The notes under the pieces were generated by a model, which worked only from the letters and a program-made list of their open reading frames with translations, was not told where the DNA came from and did not search any database. Of a DNA stretch of 6,789 nucleotides, positions 5,576 to 6,789 are shown piece after piece. Numbering within the stretch: the stretch's first letter is position 1; the number at the start of each line of letters is the position of its first letter. Both the position numbers and the translations under genes were made by a program. The stretch is from Limnohabitans sp. (GTDB lineage Bacteria; Pseudomonadota; Gammaproteobacteria; Burkholderiales; Burkholderiaceae_C): positions 1-6,789 of the forward strand of contig VEQI01000185.1 in assembly GCA_018883305.1 (NCBI GenBank), given 5' to 3'.

Positions 5576-6789
5576 GTGCGCGTCTGTGGCTCTGGCTTTA
5601 CAGCCTGCTGATGTCGCTGCTGCGTCCGTTGGTGGTGCGCAAGCTGCGGCGACGTAGCCGCGATGAGCCGTTATATGGGCAAGCCATGGCTGAGCGCTGG
5701 GGACACTATGAAGTGGCGCGTGGACAGGGCTTTGTGTGGGTGCATGCCGTGTCCCTGGGCGAGACCCGGGTGGCTGCGTTACTTCTCAAGGGGTTGCGCG
5801 CTCAGTGGCCTGGCGTGCAACTGCTGTTGACGCATGGTACCGCCACCGGCCGTGAACTGGGGCGCAGCCTGCTGCAACCAGGCGATGTGCAGGTGTGGCA
5901 GCCCTGGGACACCCCTCAAGCCGTGCAGCGTTTTTTGGACCATTTTCAACCACGCGTGGGGCTGTTGATGGAGACCGAGGTCTGGCCCAATTGGGTGGAT
6001 CGTTGCCGCGCAAGCGGTGTGCCGTTGGTACTGGTGAACGCACGCCTGAGTGAGCGATCCATGCGTCAGGCGCAGCGGCTGTCTGTGTTGTCGCATGCAG
6101 CCTATGGAGGGCTCACGGAGGTCTGGGCTCAAACCGAAGATGATGCCCGCCGACTGCGCGCCCTGGGGGCGCCGGTCACCGCCGTGCTCGGTAATCTGAA
6201 GTTTGACGTGCAAGTGGACGAGTCACAGCAGCGGGCTGGTCAAGCGGCTCGTCGTCCCCTGGCGCGACCCGTGGTGGCGCTGGCCAGTTCACGCGAAGGA
6301 GAAGAGCCAGCCTTGCTCCAAGCCCTGAGCCATTCGCCCGATGCCTTGGCTCGGGCCTGCTGGCTGATCGTGCCACGCCATCCGCAACGCTTCGATGAGG
6401 TCGCCGAGTTGATTCAGTCCGCAGGCTTTCAGGCAGTGCGGCGCAGCCAATTCGGCAGCCTGGCCCAGGCCACTGCGCAATTTGCGGCCAGCGAGGGGCC
6501 TACGGTATTGTTGGGCGATTCGCTGGGTGAGATGGGGGCCTACAGTGCGTTGGCCCACTGCACGTTGATGGGCGGCAGCTTTGAGCCCCTGGGTGGACAA
6601 AATCTGATTGAACCTCTGGCGTATGGCAGTCCGGTGGTGGTGGGGCCACACACCTTCAACTTTGCGCAAGCCACCGAAGAGGCCCTGCAAGCCGGGGTGG
6701 CCACGCGCGTGTCGGACTGGACAGACGGTGTGCAAGCCGCGTTGACGTGGACGCAGCAAATGACACAGGCACCGGACACCTCGCAACGT
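5572..6789 (+). CDS. waaA: 3-deoxy-D-manno-octulosonic acid (Kdo) transferase, partial (first 406 residues)
   Basis: The gene is open at the window end; the family is about 420-430 residues, so only the last part of the C-terminal helix is probably missing. The enzyme transfers Kdo from CMP-Kdo to the tetraacyl lipid A precursor at the inner membrane. A hydrophobic N-terminal segment (about 5-22, then a basic run RKLRRRSR) is the expected membrane anchor. Visible motifs, in order, are HAVSLGE with the likely catalytic E64 (58-64), METEVWPN (133-140), NARLSERS (156-163) and GNLKFD (207-212). These are followed by VPRHPQRF (267-274), GDSLGEMG (315-322) and GGSFEPLGGQNLIEPLAYG (334-352). The GGSF...GGxNxxEP block is the CMP-Kdo/nucleotide site. 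The ATG overlaps the waaC stop as ATGA, indicating translational coupling. Whether it is mono- or bifunctional cannot be read from sequence. Confidence 0.95.
   Translation, partial: MSARLWLWLYSLLMSLLRPLVVRKLRRRSRDEPLYGQAMAERWGHYEVARGQGFVWVHAVSLGETRVAALLLKGLRAQWPGVQLLLTHGTATGRELGRSLLQPGDVQVWQPWDTPQAVQRFLDHFQPRVGLLMETEVWPNWVDRCRASGVPLVLVNARLSERSMRQAQRLSVLSHAAYGGLTEVWAQTEDDARRLRALGAPVTAVLGNLKFDVQVDESQQRAGQAARRPLARPVVALASSREGEEPALLQALSHSPDALARACWLIVPRHPQRFDEVAELIQSAGFQAVRRSQFGSLAQATAQFAASEGPTVLLGDSLGEMGAYSALAHCTLMGGSFEPLGGQNLIEPLAYGSPVVVGPHTFNFAQATEEALQAGVATRVSDWTDGVQAALTWTQQMTQAPDTSQR

Noticed and set aside
5779..6786. Minus-strand open frames opposite waaA
   Set aside because: They lie antisense to an uninterrupted WaaA reading frame with all family motifs and show no domain of their own.
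1..6789. Horizontal transfer or mobile element signature
   Set aside because: Codon usage appears uniform throughout, and no transposase, integrase, tRNA, flanking direct repeats or abrupt base composition change is visible.

Overview
The window looks like chromosomal DNA of a GC-rich betaproteobacterium, most likely Burkholderiales and probably Comamonadaceae. This is inferred from the codon usage, the protein sequences and the gene order phosphomannomutase - waaC - waaA. I see no rRNA, tRNA, CRISPR array, insertion sequence or phage gene. There is no gene-free stretch longer than about 160 bases.

Left part (1-2093, minus strand): a compact, probably catabolic cassette read right to left. 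A GntR/FCD regulator (2093-1413) is followed by a phytanoyl-CoA dioxygenase (PhyH)-family 2-oxoglutarate/Fe(II) oxygenase (1367-495). Next comes a homoserine-dehydrogenase-like NAD(P) oxidoreductase (498 to beyond base 1), whose start overlaps the oxygenase stop by 4 bases. The substrate is not evident. A perfect palindrome, CTGTATACAG, lies just upstream of the regulator and overlaps a plausible promoter, so autoregulation is likely.

Middle (2094-3112): a 158-base divergent intergenic region, then a plus-strand alpha/beta hydrolase (2252-3112). The hydrolase has an HGGYW oxyanion-hole motif and a GHSAGG nucleophile elbow, and resembles arylformamidase/esterase-type enzymes. The shared intergenic region allows, but does not prove, co-regulation with the GntR cassette.

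Right part (3113-6789, plus strand): an envelope sugar operon with 4-base gene overlaps. It encodes an AlgC-type phosphomannomutase/phosphoglucomutase (3186-4586), heptosyltransferase I WaaC (4583-5575, TTG start) and Kdo transferase WaaA (5572 to beyond the window end). WaaA adds Kdo to the lipid A precursor, WaaC adds the first heptose to Kdo, and the mutase supplies hexose-1-phosphates for nucleotide sugars. This module is well understood. The novelty, if any, lies in the undefined substrate of the GntR/oxygenase/dehydrogenase cassette. I did not find strong evidence for a wholly new type of system.
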